The notes: generated by a model from the letters alone, not told the origin. A stretch of 64,000 nucleotides of DNA from Caballeronia terrestris (GCF_001544515.1 NZ_FCOL02000022.1:40520-104519); one strand, 5' to 3'; positions 54,717-63,837 are shown, counted from the stretch's first letter. Program-made: numbers and translations.

Positions 54717-55109
54717 ATGAATCAGCCTTATGAACCCTATCCGCCGCCCGTGTATCAGAATTCGGCCGAAGCCGAACGTCTGCGCGGCCTGCGCACGCTC
54801 ACCCACGTTCTTTACGGCCTCTACGCCGCGTACTGGCTGACGGGCGGCATCACCGTCCTGATCGCGATCATCGTCAATTACCTGAAGCGCAGCGACGTCG
54901 CTGGAACGCCTTACGAAGCGCACTTCGAGTGGCAGATCCGCACGTTTTGGTGGGCAGTGCTCGGCCACCTGATCGGCGTCGCGCTACTCTTCGTGCTGAT
55001 CGGCTTTCCGGTGCTGTTCGCGGTCGGGATCTGGACGCTGTATCGGGTGATAAAAGGCTGGCTATATCTTTACGAAGAGAAGCCGATCGAGCCGCGCGCC
55101 TGGTTCTGA
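54717..55109 (+). CDS. small membrane protein, DUF4870-like
   Basis: A 130-residue protein with a hydrophilic Pro/Tyr-rich N-terminus (residues 1-28), then three predicted membrane helices (about 29-57, 80-105, 105-120) and a charged C-terminus. The order helix, FEWQIRTFWWAV, helix, IWTLYRVIKGWLYL resembles DUF4870 or Tic20-like small membrane proteins. Function unknown. It has a strong GAAGGAGGGATG leader and lies between hisE and the HIT gene, a conserved position in this group as far as I recall. Confidence 0.75.
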   Translation: MNQPYEPYPPPVYQNSAEAERLRGLRTLTHVLYGLYAAYWLTGGITVLIAIIVNYLKRSDVAGTPYEAHFEWQIRTFWWAVLGHLIGVALLFVLIGFPVLFAVGIWTLYRVIKGWLYLYEEKPIEPRAWF

Positions 55110-55145
55110 GCTGCGTGCATGAATTCGAGACAAACCGGGACATCC

Positions 55146-55508
55146 ATGAGCCACGAAAACTGCATTTTCTGCAAAATCGCCGCGGGAGAACTCCCGAGCA
55201 AGAAAGTCTACGAGGACGACGAATTCGTCGCGTTCAACGACATCAACCCGGCCGCGCCGGTACACGTTCTGGTGATTCCTCGTAAACATATTGAGACACT
55301 CTCGCATTGCACCGAAAGCGATGCGCCGCTGCTTGGTAGAATGGTCAGTCTGGTCGGACGTCTCGCGGATGAACTGGGTGTCGCGTACACCGGCGGCGAA
55401 ACGGGTTTTCGTACGGTGATCAATACCGGACCGGGGGGCGGGCAGGAGGTGTATCACATTCATGCGCATCTCCTGGCTGGCGCGCGTCCGTGGCGTCGAA
55501 TGGGTTAA
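55146..55508 (+). CDS. HIT family purine nucleoside phosphoramidase (HinT-like)
   Basis: Histidine-triad hydrolase acting on AMP-linked phosphoramidates. The 120-residue protein has CIFCKIAAGELP near the start and the histidine triad His104-x-His106-x-His108 (YHIHAHLLAG). The ATG at 55146 gives the usual MSHENCIFC start. An upstream in-frame ATG (55119) adds nine unconserved residues. It commonly sits with hisIE and tat in beta-proteobacteria. Confidence 0.93.
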   Translation: MSHENCIFCKIAAGELPSKKVYEDDEFVAFNDINPAAPVHVLVIPRKHIETLSHCTESDAPLLGRMVSLVGRLADELGVAYTGGETGFRTVINTGPGGGQEVYHIHAHLLAGARPWRRMG

Positions 55509-55673
55509 ATCGCGCAATAAAGACGCGAATTGAGTCTTCCAAATGAAATATTGGATGCACAGAATCGACGTTTGACCTTTTGGAGCGTTTCCGCTCCGGC
55601 TTGGGGCCGCAAGGCTGGAATTCGCCGCCGCGACTGATCAATGGCGCGGTGGAATCAAGGAGAGTTTTCATTC

Positions 55674-55904
55674 ATGGGTTCATTAAGTATTTGGCATTGG
55701 CTGATCGTGTTGCTCATCGTGGCACTCGTTTTCGGCACGAAAAAGCTGCGTAACATTGGCGGCGACCTCGGCGGCGCGGTGAAGGGCTTCAAGGAAGGCA
55801 TGAAAGAGGGCGACCAGCCCGCTGCCGACCAGCGTGAACTGCCGCGCAATGGCACCGTCGACGTCGAAGCAAAAGACAAGACGCGCTCGGGCGACTATCG
55901 CTGA
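55674..55904 (+). CDS. tatA: Sec-independent translocase subunit TatA
   Basis: Forms the size-adaptable part of the twin-arginine pore. The 76-residue product has a short N-terminal membrane helix ([14 protein letters not shown]), the [24 protein letters not shown] amphipathic helix and an acidic tail. The start has AAGGAGAG upstream. tatB follows after 36 nt. Confidence 0.96.
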   Translation: MGSLSIWHWLIVLLIVALVFGTKKLRNIGGDLGGAVKGFKEGMKEGDQPAADQRELPRNGTVDVEAKDKTRSGDYR

Positions 55905-55940
55905 TCGCACGCACCACAGACTCCGGGAAACCTCGATTCC

Positions 55941-56465
55941 ATGCTCGACCTCGGTCTGACAAAAATGGCGCTGATCGGCGTCGTGGCGCTTGTCGTGCTC
56001 GGGCCGGAACGCCTGCCGGGCGTCGCGCGCACTGCCGGCGCGCTGTTTGGCCGTGCGCAGCGCTACATCAACGACGTGAAGTCGGAAGTCGCGCGCGAAA
56101 TGGAACTTGACGAGCTGAAAAAGATGCGCACCGAGTTCGAGACGGCGGCGACGAACGTCGAGAGCACGATCCAAAGCAATCTCAAGCAGCACGAAGCCGA
56201 ACTGAACGACGCGTGGAATCAGGGCACGTCGGTGTCGCCGAGCATCGCGGGCGGTTCCGAAGAGAACGCCACCGCGGCGGAAGGCAACAGTTGGCGCAGT
56301 GGCACGTCCTCGTATTCGAAGCGCAAGAACTGGCGCGTAAAGACGGGCGCCGTGCCTGATTGGTACAAGCGCTCGACCGGCCGGCGCACCCGCGTGCAAT
56401 CGGGCGCGGCGCGCGTCGCGCGGCATACGCCTTCCAGCATGCGCCGTCCGACGAAGTTCTTCTGA
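55941..56465 (+). CDS. tatB: Sec-independent translocase subunit TatB
   Basis: Substrate-recognition partner of TatC. The 174-residue protein has an N-terminal helix opening MLDLGLTKMALIGVVALVVLGPERLP with the TatB-specific GPERLP turn, then a long amphipathic helix and an unstructured basic C-terminal half. The tatC start is 48 nt after its stop. Confidence 0.95.
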   Translation: MLDLGLTKMALIGVVALVVLGPERLPGVARTAGALFGRAQRYINDVKSEVAREMELDELKKMRTEFETAATNVESTIQSNLKQHEAELNDAWNQGTSVSPSIAGGSEENATAAEGNSWRSGTSSYSKRKNWRVKTGAVPDWYKRSTGRRTRVQSGAARVARHTPSSMRRPTKFF

Positions 56466-56512
56466 TCCGCGCTGCAATTCCTTCCATCGATGATCCCCAA
56501 CCGAGGGCCGGC

Positions 56513-57292
56513 GTGAGCGACCCGCAACAAAACAAAGACGAGGCCGTCGAAGAGACGTTCATCTCGCACCTGGTCGAATTGCGCGACCGCATCATTCGCG
56601 CGGGCCTTTCGGTCATTGTCGTTTTCATCAGCCTGGTTTATTGGGCGCCGGACATCTTCAAGCTGCTCGCGCGGCCGCTGATGCAGAACCTGCCGAAGGA
56701 CGGCAAGATGATCGTCACCGATGTCACCGGCTCGTTCTTCGTGCCGATGAAGGTGACGATGCTCGTCGCGTTCGTGATCGCGCTGCCGATCGTCCTGTAT
56801 CAGATCTGGGCTTTCGTCGCACCGGGGCTTTATCAGCACGAGAAAAAGCTGGTCGCGCCACTTGTCGGCAGCAGCTATACACTGTTTTTGTGCGGCATGG
56901 CGTTCGCTTATTTCGTCGTGTTCCCGACGATTTTTCGCGTCATGGCGCACTACAACGCGCCGCTCGGCGCGGAAATGACCACCGATATCGATAATTACCT
57001 CAGTTTCGTGCTGACGATGTTCCTCGCGTTCGGTGTGACGTTCGAGGTGCCGATCGTCGTCGTGATTCTGGCGCGCATGGGCATCGTGTCGATCAAGAAG
57101 CTGAAGGAAATTCGTCCGTACGTGATCGTTGGCGCGTTCGTGATTTCGGCTGTCGTGACGCCGCCGGACGTTTTTTCGCAGCTTATTCTTGCGATTCCGC
57201 TCGTCATTCTTTACGAGTTGGGGATCATCGCGGCGCGGTTCGTGGTTGGTAAAGACGGCGTCAAAAAGGAAGCAGAAGCAGCGGCGGAATAG
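56513..57292 (+). CDS. tatC: Sec-independent translocase subunit TatC
   Basis: Six-helix core receptor for twin-arginine signals such as that of MsrP. The GTG at 56513 (CGAGGG upstream) gives 259 residues with the TatC opening FISHLVELRDRIIRAG, the TDVTGSFFVPMKV and YQIWAFVAPGLYQHEKK motifs, and FGVTFEVPIVVVIL. The C-terminal basic Lys/Glu tail is normal. A strong terminator ends the operon. Confidence 0.95.
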   Translation: MSDPQQNKDEAVEETFISHLVELRDRIIRAGLSVIVVFISLVYWAPDIFKLLARPLMQNLPKDGKMIVTDVTGSFFVPMKVTMLVAFVIALPIVLYQIWAFVAPGLYQHEKKLVAPLVGSSYTLFLCGMAFAYFVVFPTIFRVMAHYNAPLGAEMTTDIDNYLSFVLTMFLAFGVTFEVPIVVVILARMGIVSIKKLKEIRPYVIVGAFVISAVVTPPDVFSQLILAIPLVILYELGIIAARFVVGKDGVKKEAEAAAE

Positions 57293-57312
57293 CACCACGC
57301 GCTTTGATCAAC

Positions 57313-57346
57313 AAAAAAGGCAGCTTCGCAAGAAGCTGCCTTTTTT
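57313..57346. terminator. bidirectional terminator between tatC and the HtrA gene
   Basis: AAAAAAGGCAGCTT (57313-57326) pairs perfectly with AAGCTGCCTTTTTT (57333-57346) around a 6-nt loop. A and T tracts on both sides suit the convergent arrangement. Confidence 0.93.
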
Positions 57347-57375
57347 GCTTAATGGGGCGCCGCGCGTGCCCGCGC

Positions 57376-58593
57376 TTACTCCTCGCCCTGATCGCCCTGA
57401 TCGTCCTCAGGCAACTGCGGCGCGCGCGGCTGAGCCGGCCGCTTGCCGATCATCACGTTGACATCCAGCTCCTTATTCTTGCGCATGAGGTGCACTTTCA
57501 CCGCTGTCCCCGGCTTGATCTGCGCCACGACATTGAGCAGGCGCGTCGTGTCGGTGATTGTATCGTCGTTGATGCTGACGAGGATATCGCCCGGCTTGAT
57601 GCCCGCCTTGTCGGCCGGGCCGCCCTGCAGCACGCCCGCCACGATCGCGCCCGATTTCTGGTCCAGCCCGAACGATTCCGCGATCTCCGGCGTCACGTCC
57701 TGCGGCTCAACGCCGATCCAGCCGCGTGTCACCGTGCCCGTCGTGATGATGCTCTCCAGCACGCTGCGCGCAGTGGACACCGGAATCGCGAACCCGATCC
57801 CGAGCGAACCGCCGCTGCGCGAATAGATCGCCGTGTTGATGCCGAGCAGATTGCCGTTGATATCGACGAGCGCCCCACCCGAGTTGCCCGGATTGATCGC
57901 GGCATCGGTCTGGATGAAGTTTTCGAACGTGTTGATGCCGAGGTGATTGCGCCCGAGCGCGCTTACGATACCCATTGTGACCGTCTGGCCTACGCCGAAC
58001 GGATTGCCGATCGCGAGCACCACGTCGCCGACGCGCGTCTGGTCCATGCGCCCGAGCGTGATGGTCGGCAGGTTCGTCATGTTGATCTTCAGCACGGCGA
58101 GGTCGGTTTCGGGGTCGATGCCGATCACTTTCGCGCTCGACGTGCGGCCGTCGGCGAGCGCGACTTCGATCTGATCGGCGCCATCGACCACATGCTGGTT
58201 CGTTAGAATGTAACCTTCGGAGCTCACGATGACGCCCGAGCCCAGGTTCGACGCCGGCGGCTCGTCGCTCTTGCGCTTGTTCTTGTCGCCGAAGAAGTAG
58301 CGAAAGAGCGGATCTTTCGCGCGCGGGTCGGGCGGCAGCGTGCCATCCTTGCTGGAGAACACGTTGACGACGGCGGGCATCGCCTTCTGGGCGCCATCCG
58401 CATACGACGACTGCGCAGGCCGGGAGCCGATGCTCGGCGCCACTTCCTGCAACGCGACGATCGGTTCGGCGAGTTGCTTGCCGAACTGGCCCTGGCGTTG
58501 AAGCCACTGCGGTTTTAAGGTCGCGACGATGAACATCAGCGCCAAAATCACGGTCACCGCTTGGGCAAAAAATAGCCAGAAGCGTCTAAGCAT
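57376..58593 (-). CDS. HtrA-family serine protease, membrane-anchored DegS/DegQ type
   Basis: Periplasmic quality-control protease of 405 residues: an N-terminal uncleaved anchor (about residues 5-25), a trypsin-like domain with catalytic His134 (TNQHVV), Asp164 ([10 protein letters not shown]) and Ser238 (NPGNSGGAL), then one PDZ domain (about 290-385, [18 protein letters not shown]). A single PDZ domain plus a membrane anchor is the DegS layout, which in E. coli triggers sigma-E signalling. Whether it has that role here is not known. The C-terminal 20 residues are Pro/Asp/Glu-rich. Its start lies only 20 nt from the divergent Nif3-like gene. Confidence 0.92.
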   Translation of the reverse strand: MLRRFWLFFAQAVTVILALMFIVATLKPQWLQRQGQFGKQLAEPIVALQEVAPSIGSRPAQSSYADGAQKAMPAVVNVFSSKDGTLPPDPRAKDPLFRYFFGDKNKRKSDEPPASNLGSGVIVSSEGYILTNQHVVDGADQIEVALADGRTSSAKVIGIDPETDLAVLKINMTNLPTITLGRMDQTRVGDVVLAIGNPFGVGQTVTMGIVSALGRNHLGINTFENFIQTDAAINPGNSGGALVDINGNLLGINTAIYSRSGGSLGIGFAIPVSTARSVLESIITTGTVTRGWIGVEPQDVTPEIAESFGLDQKSGAIVAGVLQGGPADKAGIKPGDILVSINDDTITDTTRLLNVVAQIKPGTAVKVHLMRKNKELDVNVMIGKRPAQPRAPQLPEDDQGDQGEE

Positions 58594-58613
58594 TTGATGG
58601 GATAGAGGATTTC

Positions 58614-59360
58614 ATGGATCGGATCGAACTCGAATTGTATCTGAACAATCTGCTTCAAATTGAGCGGTTCCGCGACTATTGCCCCAATGGCCTGCAGGTC
58701 GAAGGCAGCCGGCGCGTGCATAAAATCGCGACGGGCGTGACGGCGTCGCTCGCGTTTCTCGAGGCGGCCGTCGAGTGGGGCGCCGATGCCGTCCTCGTCC
58801 ATCACGGCTATTTCTGGAAGAACGAGGCGCCGCAGGTCACGGGGCGCAAGTATCGCCGGCTCCGCACGCTGATCGCGAACGACCTCAATCTGTTCGCCTA
58901 TCACCTTCCGCTCGACTCGCATCCCGAACTCGGCAACAACGCACAGATTGGCGCGCGTCTCGGCCTGATCGCCGATGGCCGCTTCGGCGAGCAGGACCTC
59001 GGCTGGATCGCGCCGCTGCCGATGCCGCTCTCGCTCGAGCACTTCACCGCGTCGGTGGAAATCTCGCTCGGGCGCAAGCCGCTCGTGCTCGGCGACGGCA
59101 ATCGCGAATTGCGCCGTGTCGCATGGTGCACGGGCGGCGCGCAAGGCTTCTTCGACGACGCCATCGCCGCTGGCGCCGACGTCTATCTGAGCGGCGAAGT
59201 CTCCGAGCAAACGACGCACATTGCCGCCGAAAGCGGCGTCGCGTACCTCGCGGCGGGTCACCACGCGACCGAGCGCTTCGGCGTGCAGGCGGTCGGCGCA
59301 CACGTCTCCGAGCATTTCGATATCGAACATCTCTTTATAGATATCGATAATCCTGTTTGA
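58614..59360 (+). CDS. Nif3-like dinuclear metal-centre protein (YbgI family)
   Basis: A 248-residue member of the NIF3/YbgI family, which forms a hexameric toroid with a dinuclear metal site. Recent work links the family to GTP cyclohydrolase-like chemistry, but the role in most bacteria is unclear. Metal-ligand patterns are visible: [28 protein letters not shown], and [15 protein letters not shown] near the C-terminus. The AGAGGAT upstream of the ATG lies in the 20-nt divergent gap. Confidence 0.9.
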   Translation: MDRIELELYLNNLLQIERFRDYCPNGLQVEGSRRVHKIATGVTASLAFLEAAVEWGADAVLVHHGYFWKNEAPQVTGRKYRRLRTLIANDLNLFAYHLPLDSHPELGNNAQIGARLGLIADGRFGEQDLGWIAPLPMPLSLEHFTASVEISLGRKPLVLGDGNRELRRVAWCTGGAQGFFDDAIAAGADVYLSGEVSEQTTHIAAESGVAYLAAGHHATERFGVQAVGAHVSEHFDIEHLFIDIDNPV

Positions 59361-59574
59361 ATAACGCGCGGCACCGCATTAATTGCGGCGGCGCAATACG
59401 AGTAAATAAACACTTCGTAAGAAGGCGTGAAAAAGTGCGGGGAAACCCTGAAGGATCAAAGACTTCGAGTGATTTTTACTACTCGGGCCTTGTAAATGAC
59501 GGCTCCATTCGCGCACACTAGCGGCGGAAGAACTGATGTGACGGTATAAATCCAACTCAGAATTGGGGCGTGTG
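59361..59574 (+). promoter_or_regulatory. non-coding gap upstream of petABC
   Basis: About 214 nt without a gene. It must contain the promoter of the cytochrome bc1 operon. An AT-rich TTGTAA (59490-59495) and a GGTATAAAT (59542-59550) are visible but not at standard spacing to each other, so no promoter is assigned. Confidence 0.3.
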
Positions 59575-60195
59575 ATGCGAGACAAGGAAGAGAAACCCGT
59601 CGATGGCGGCCGCCGTACCTGGCTGGTTGCGACGACCGTAGTAGGTGGCTTTGGAGGCGTTGCCACTGTCATACCGTTTGTTGGCTCGTTCGCTCCGTCG
59701 GCAAAGGCCAAGGCGGCCGGCGCGCCGGTCGAGGTCGATATCAGCAGTCTCAAGCCCGGCGACATGATGACGGTCGCCTGGCGCGGCAAGCCCGTCTGGA
59801 TCATCAACCGCACTGAAGAACAGCTCGCCGACATCAAGAAAGCCGACAACGAAGTCGCTGATCCAAAGTCGAAGCTCGAGTTCACGATGCCGTTGCCGGA
59901 GTACTGCAACAACGAATTCCGCTCGCGCCCCGATCACAAGAATATCTTCGTCGCGGTCGCTGTCTGCACGCACCTCGGCTGCACGCCCACGCCGCGCTTC
60001 CAGGAAGGCCCGCAACCCAATCTCCCCGACAACTGGCCCGGCGGCTTCCTCTGCCCCTGCCACGGCTCGACTTACGACCTGGCCGGCCGCGTCTTCAAGA
60101 ACAAGCCCGCGCCGCAGAACCTGGACGTGCCTCCGTACATGTTCACTTCGGCAACGCAACTCGTGATCGGCAGGGACGAAAAGGGAGAGGCTTGA
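59575..60195 (+). CDS. petA: ubiquinol-cytochrome c reductase iron-sulfur subunit (Rieske) PetA
   Basis: Rieske 2Fe-2S subunit of the bc1 complex. The 206-residue product has an N-terminal twin-arginine-like signal anchor (Arg13-Arg14 then a hydrophobic helix), a hinge, and the cluster-binding boxes Cys131-Thr-His133 (CTHLGC) and Cys160-Pro-Cys-His163 (CPCHGS). The ATG at 59575 is preferred over a TTG four codons earlier. The stop overlaps the petB start (TGATG). Confidence 0.96.
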   Translation: MRDKEEKPVDGGRRTWLVATTVVGGFGGVATVIPFVGSFAPSAKAKAAGAPVEVDISSLKPGDMMTVAWRGKPVWIINRTEEQLADIKKADNEVADPKSKLEFTMPLPEYCNNEFRSRPDHKNIFVAVAVCTHLGCTPTPRFQEGPQPNLPDNWPGGFLCPCHGSTYDLAGRVFKNKPAPQNLDVPPYMFTSATQLVIGRDEKGEA

Positions 60196-61577
60196 TGGCG
60201 ACCGCAGACAAGGAAGTGGAAACAACCGGGATCGTCGGCTGGATCGACCGGCGCTTTCCGATGACGTCGACGTGGAAAAAGCACGTCTCCGAGTATTACG
60301 CGCCGAAAAATTTTAACTTTTGGTATTTTTTCGGCTCGCTTGCGCTGCTGGTGCTGGTGAACCAGATCGTCACCGGCATCTTTTTGACGATGAACTACAA
60401 GCCCGACGCGACGCTTGCGTTCGCCTCGGTCGAGTACATCATGCGCGAGGTGCCGTGGGGCTGGCTCATCCGCTACATGCACTCGACGGGTGCGTCGATG
60501 TTCTTCGTCGTCGTGTACCTGCACATGTTCCGTGGGCTGATGTACGGCTCGTATCGCAAGCCGCGCGAACTCGTCTGGATCTTCGGCTGCGCGATTTTCC
60601 TATGCCTGATGGCCGAGGCGTTCTTCGGCTACCTGCTGCCTTGGGGACAGATGTCGTTCTGGGGCGCGCAGGTGATCGTGAACCTCTTTTCGGCGATCCC
60701 GTTCATCGGGCCGGACCTGTCGCTGTGGATTCGCGGCGATTACGTCGTGTCGGACGTGACGTTGAACCGTTTCTTCGCTTTTCACGTCATCGCGATTCCG
60801 CTCGTGCTGATCGGGCTCGTCGTGGCACACATCGTGGCGCTGCACGAAGTCGGCTCGAACAACCCGGACGGCGTCGAGATCAAGGGGAAAAAGGACGCGA
60901 ACGGAATTCCTCTGGACGGCATCCCGTTCCATCCGTACTACTCCGTCCACGATTTCATGGGCGTGTGCGTGTTCCTGTTCATCTTCGCCGCGATCATTTT
61001 CTTCGCGCCGGAAATGGGCGGCTACTTCCTCGAAGCGAACAACTTCGTGCCGGCCAATCCGCTGCAGACGCCGCCGGAAATCGCGCCGGTCTGGTACTTC
61101 ACCGCGTTCTACGCGATGCTCCGCGCGACCACCGATCCGTTCAAGATCGTCCTGATGGTGATCATCGCGCTGCTCGGCGTGCTCGCGCTGTTACGCGCGC
61201 GCGGGAAATGGCGGCTGGGGCTGCCGGTGCTGGCGATTGCGGTGGTCGTGTTCATGGCGCTCACCGAGTCGAAGTTCTGGGGCGTGGTGGTGATGGGCAC
61301 AGCGGTCGTGTCGCTCTTTTTCCTGCCATGGCTCGATCGGAGCCCGGTCAAATCGATCCGCTACCGGCCGACGTTCCACAAGGTTTTCTACGGCATCTTC
61401 GTGTTCGCGTTCCTGGTGCTCGGCTATCTCGGAACCCGGCCACCATCGGCCAGCGCGACGCTGATCGCGCAGATTTGCGCGCTGATCTACTTCGCGTTTT
61501 TCTTCGGGATGCCGTTCTGGACGACGCGCGGACGCTTCAAACAGCCGCCCGAGCGCGTGCGCTTCAAATCCCACTGA
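60195..61577 (+). CDS. petB: cytochrome b subunit of the bc1 complex PetB
   Basis: Dihaem cytochrome b that houses both quinone sites. The 460-residue single chain contains the b-type haem histidines in MHSTGASMFFVVVYLHMFRG and FFAFHVIAIPLVLIGLVVAHIVALH, the Qo-site PEWY-like element as PVWY (APVWYFTAFYAML), and eight or more helices. The C-terminal part has extra helices compared with alpha-proteobacterial forms. Start ATG overlaps the petA stop with GGGAGAGG upstream. Confidence 0.96.
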   Translation: MATADKEVETTGIVGWIDRRFPMTSTWKKHVSEYYAPKNFNFWYFFGSLALLVLVNQIVTGIFLTMNYKPDATLAFASVEYIMREVPWGWLIRYMHSTGASMFFVVVYLHMFRGLMYGSYRKPRELVWIFGCAIFLCLMAEAFFGYLLPWGQMSFWGAQVIVNLFSAIPFIGPDLSLWIRGDYVVSDVTLNRFFAFHVIAIPLVLIGLVVAHIVALHEVGSNNPDGVEIKGKKDANGIPLDGIPFHPYYSVHDFMGVCVFLFIFAAIIFFAPEMGGYFLEANNFVPANPLQTPPEIAPVWYFTAFYAMLRATTDPFKIVLMVIIALLGVLALLRARGKWRLGLPVLAIAVVVFMALTESKFWGVVVMGTAVVSLFFLPWLDRSPVKSIRYRPTFHKVFYGIFVFAFLVLGYLGTRPPSASATLIAQICALIYFAFFFGMPFWTTRGRFKQPPERVRFKSH

Positions 61578-61599
61578 CGCTGAGCCTGGAGACAACACG

Positions 61600-62355
61600 A
61601 TGAAAAAATGGCTCTCTACACTGGCGCTGATCGGGGCGGCGATGTTCGCATTCGGCGCGGCGCCGGCGCACGCGGAAAGCGAAGTGGCGCTCGACCGCGC
61701 GCCCGACAGCGCGGACAATTTCGCGTCCCTGCAGCACGGCGCCCAATTGTTTGTAAACTATTGCCTGAATTGCCACAGCGCGAACCTGGTGCGCTACAAC
61801 CGGCTGACCGACTTGGGCATCGACCCGAAGGAAATCCAGCAAAACCTGCTTTTCACGACGGACAAGATCGGCAACACGATGTCGATCGCGATGCGCCCGG
61901 AGGACGCCAAGGCGTGGTTCGGGGCGTCGCCGCCGGATTTGTCTGTGGAAGCGCGGGCGCGCGGGAGGGACTGGCTGTACACGTACTTGCGCAGTTTTTA
62001 CCGTGATGAAGCGCGGCCGACAGGCTGGAACAACCGCGTGTACGAGAACGTCGGGATGCCGCATGTGCTGTGGACGTTGCAGGGCATCCGCACGGCGAAA
62101 TTCGAGACCGAAACCGACGAACATTCTGGGGAAAAGGTAAAACATTTCGCCGGATACACGCAGGTAACGCCGGGGTCGATGTCGCCAGTGGATTATGATT
62201 CGGCTATGGCCGATCTGGTTTCGTACCTTTCGTGGATGGCGGAACCGGCCCAGCAGACCCGCAAGCAGTTGGGTGTCTGGGTGCTGATTTTCCTGGGGAT
62301 TTTGAGCTTTCTCGCGTGGCGCCTCAACGCGTCATACTGGAAAGACATTAAATAA
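61600..62355 (+). CDS. petC: cytochrome c1 subunit of the bc1 complex PetC
   Basis: Membrane-anchored c-type cytochrome that passes electrons from the Rieske protein to soluble cytochromes such as the c4 encoded at the left edge. The 251-residue protein has a signal peptide cut after Ala-His-Ala, the haem site Cys55-x-x-Cys58-His59 (CLNCH), an axial Met region (PGSMSPVDYD), and a C-terminal membrane anchor (LGVWVLIFLGILSFLAWRL). TGGAGA precedes the ATG. Its haem would be attached by ResB-CcsA. Confidence 0.95.
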   Translation: MKKWLSTLALIGAAMFAFGAAPAHAESEVALDRAPDSADNFASLQHGAQLFVNYCLNCHSANLVRYNRLTDLGIDPKEIQQNLLFTTDKIGNTMSIAMRPEDAKAWFGASPPDLSVEARARGRDWLYTYLRSFYRDEARPTGWNNRVYENVGMPHVLWTLQGIRTAKFETETDEHSGEKVKHFAGYTQVTPGSMSPVDYDSAMADLVSYLSWMAEPAQQTRKQLGVWVLIFLGILSFLAWRLNASYWKDIK

Positions 62356-62373
62356 ACACGCCGCGATCGGTGT

Positions 62374-62428
62374 GGGCCAGCTTGCCGAAAAGCGCCTCTT
62401 CGAAGGCGCTTTTCGCGCGCGCTGGCCC
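62374..62428 (+). terminator. long nested hairpin between petC and sspA
   Basis: Outer arms GGGCCAGC (62374-62381) and GCTGGCCC (62421-62428) enclose an inner GAAAAGCGCCT/AGGCGCTTTTC stem. The whole structure is 55 nt and very stable. No clear T tract follows, so it may be an attenuator or a processing site that separates petABC from sspAB. Confidence 0.55.
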
Positions 62429-62456
62429 GTCGAGTTTTCTGAAGGGACTTTAAAAC

Positions 62457-63068
62457 ATGATGGTTTTGTACTCCGGCACTACTTGCCCGTTCTCCCAGCG
62501 CTGCCGGCTGGTGTTGTTCGAAAAGGGCATGGATTTTGAAATCCGCGACGTCGACCTGTTCAACAAACCGGAAGACATCGCGGTGATGAACCCGTACGGA
62601 CAGGTTCCGATCCTGGTCGAGCGCGACCTGATCCTGTATGAGTCGAACATCATCAACGAATATATCGACGAGCGTTTCCCGCACCCGCAACTGATGCCGG
62701 CCGACCCGGTGCAGCGCGCCCGCGCCCGCCTGTTCCTGCTCAATTTCGAGAAGGAACTGTTCGTTCACGTCGGCACGCTTGAAAACGAAAAGGGCAAGGC
62801 CGCCGAGAAGAATCACGAGAAGGCGCGCAACGCGATCCGCGATCGCCTTACGCAGCTCGCGCCGATCTTCCTGAAGAACAAGTACATGCTCGGCGAAGAG
62901 TTTTCGATGCTCGACGTGGCGATCGCCCCGCTCCTGTGGCGCCTGGATCATTACGGCATTGAGCTGTCGAAGAACGCCGCGCCGTTGATGAAGTACGCCG
63001 AGCGGATTTTCAGCCGCCCGGCCTATATCGAAGCGCTGACGCCTTCGGAAAAGGTGATGCGTCGCTAA
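62457..63068 (+). CDS. sspA: stringent starvation protein A (SspA), glutathione-S-transferase fold
   Basis: RNA-polymerase-associated regulator for starvation and acid stress. The 203-residue protein has an N-terminal thioredoxin-like domain (MVLYSGTTCPFSQRCRLVLFEKGM), the NPYGQVPILVERDLILYESNIINEYIDERFPHP stretch of the SspA/GST family, and an all-helical C-terminal domain. Two adjacent ATGs (62457, 62460) could start it. sspB follows. Confidence 0.94.
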   Translation: MMVLYSGTTCPFSQRCRLVLFEKGMDFEIRDVDLFNKPEDIAVMNPYGQVPILVERDLILYESNIINEYIDERFPHPQLMPADPVQRARARLFLLNFEKELFVHVGTLENEKGKAAEKNHEKARNAIRDRLTQLAPIFLKNKYMLGEEFSMLDVAIAPLLWRLDHYGIELSKNAAPLMKYAERIFSRPAYIEALTPSEKVMRR

Positions 63069-63132
63069 GTTTTGCGTAAGTTCGGGCGCGCCGTCGCGGT
63101 TCGCGCGGCGCCGCTCCGGTAAAGGACAGTTG

Positions 63133-63633
63133 ATGCAAGAGATTTCCACCAAGCCTTATCTACTGCGCGCGCTTTATGAGTGGTGCACGGATAATGGCTT
63201 CACGCCGCACATCGCGGTTCGGGTCGACAATGGCACGCGCGTGCCGCGCCAGTTCGTGCGCAACGACGAGATCGTGTTGAACATCAGCTTCGAGGCGACG
63301 AGCCAGCTGCAGATGGGCAATGAGTGGATCGAGTTCAGCGCGCGTTTCTCGGGCAAGTCGCACAAGATTGAGGTGCAGGTCGCGAACGTGCTCGCCATTT
63401 ACGCGCGGGAGAACGGCCAGGGCATGGCGTTCCCGGTCGAGCAGGCGGCGTTGGCGCCGGCGTCGGGCACGCCCGACGCGCCGCGCTCGTCGGAGCTTGA
63501 TCTCACCGAGCTCGAGGAGGAGTCGGCAGCGGGATCGAAGGCGCTGTCCGCATCGCCGACGGAAGAGAACCCTTCCGCCGACGACGAGACATCAAAATCG
63601 ACCGGCCGATCGCACCTCAAAGTCATCAAATGA
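63133..63633 (+). CDS. sspB: ClpXP protease specificity-enhancing factor SspB
   Basis: Adaptor that delivers ssrA-tagged proteins to ClpXP. The 166-residue protein has the SspB fold (TKPYLLRALYEWCTDNGFTPHIAVRVD, FSGKSHKIEVQVANVLAIYARENGQGM), a long acidic flexible linker, and a C-terminal ClpX-docking tail (HLKVIK). The ATG at 63133 has AAAGGAC upstream. tRNA-Thr lies 18 nt beyond the stop. Confidence 0.95.
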   Translation: MQEISTKPYLLRALYEWCTDNGFTPHIAVRVDNGTRVPRQFVRNDEIVLNISFEATSQLQMGNEWIEFSARFSGKSHKIEVQVANVLAIYARENGQGMAFPVEQAALAPASGTPDAPRSSELDLTELEEESAAGSKALSASPTEENPSADDETSKSTGRSHLKVIK

Positions 63634-63635
63634 AG

Positions 63636-63641
63636 TAGAAT
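63636..63641 (+). promoter_or_regulatory. possible -10 element for tRNA-Thr
   Basis: TAGAAT lies 10 nt upstream of the mature tRNA 5' end and just after the sspB stop. The -35 would fall inside sspB and is not convincing. Confidence 0.3.
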
Positions 63642-63651
63642 CTCTCGCTTC

Positions 63652-63727
63652 GCCGGCTTAGCTCATCTGGTAGAGCGCTTGACTTGTAATCATGAGGTGG
63701 CGGGTTCGAGTCCTGCAGCCGGCACCA
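63652..63727 (+). tRNA. tRNA-Thr(UGU), CCA encoded
   Basis: The 76-nt cloverleaf folds with acceptor GCCGGCT/AGCCGGC, D stem GCTC/GAGC, anticodon loop CTTGTAA with anticodon TGT, T stem GCGGG/CCTGC with TTCGAGT loop, and a genomic CCA end. The anticodon stem CTTGA/TCATG contains one U-U mismatch at positions 28-42. Confidence 0.95.
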
Positions 63728-63738
63728 GACAAGTATTG

Positions 63739-63772
63739 ACGGGTCACGCGACGTCCGCGTAACCCGTTTGCT
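63739..63772 (+). terminator. Rho-independent terminator after tRNA-Thr
   Basis: ACGGGTCACGCG (63739-63750) pairs with CGCGTAACCCGT (63756-63767) with one internal mismatch, followed by TTGCTTTCT. Confidence 0.65.
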
Positions 63773-63837
63773 TTCTGGTGAAGAAGTGTGAAGGCGTTTG
63801 GGTTTGTATCCGGAGTGGCAAGCTTGCTTCGGGAAGT

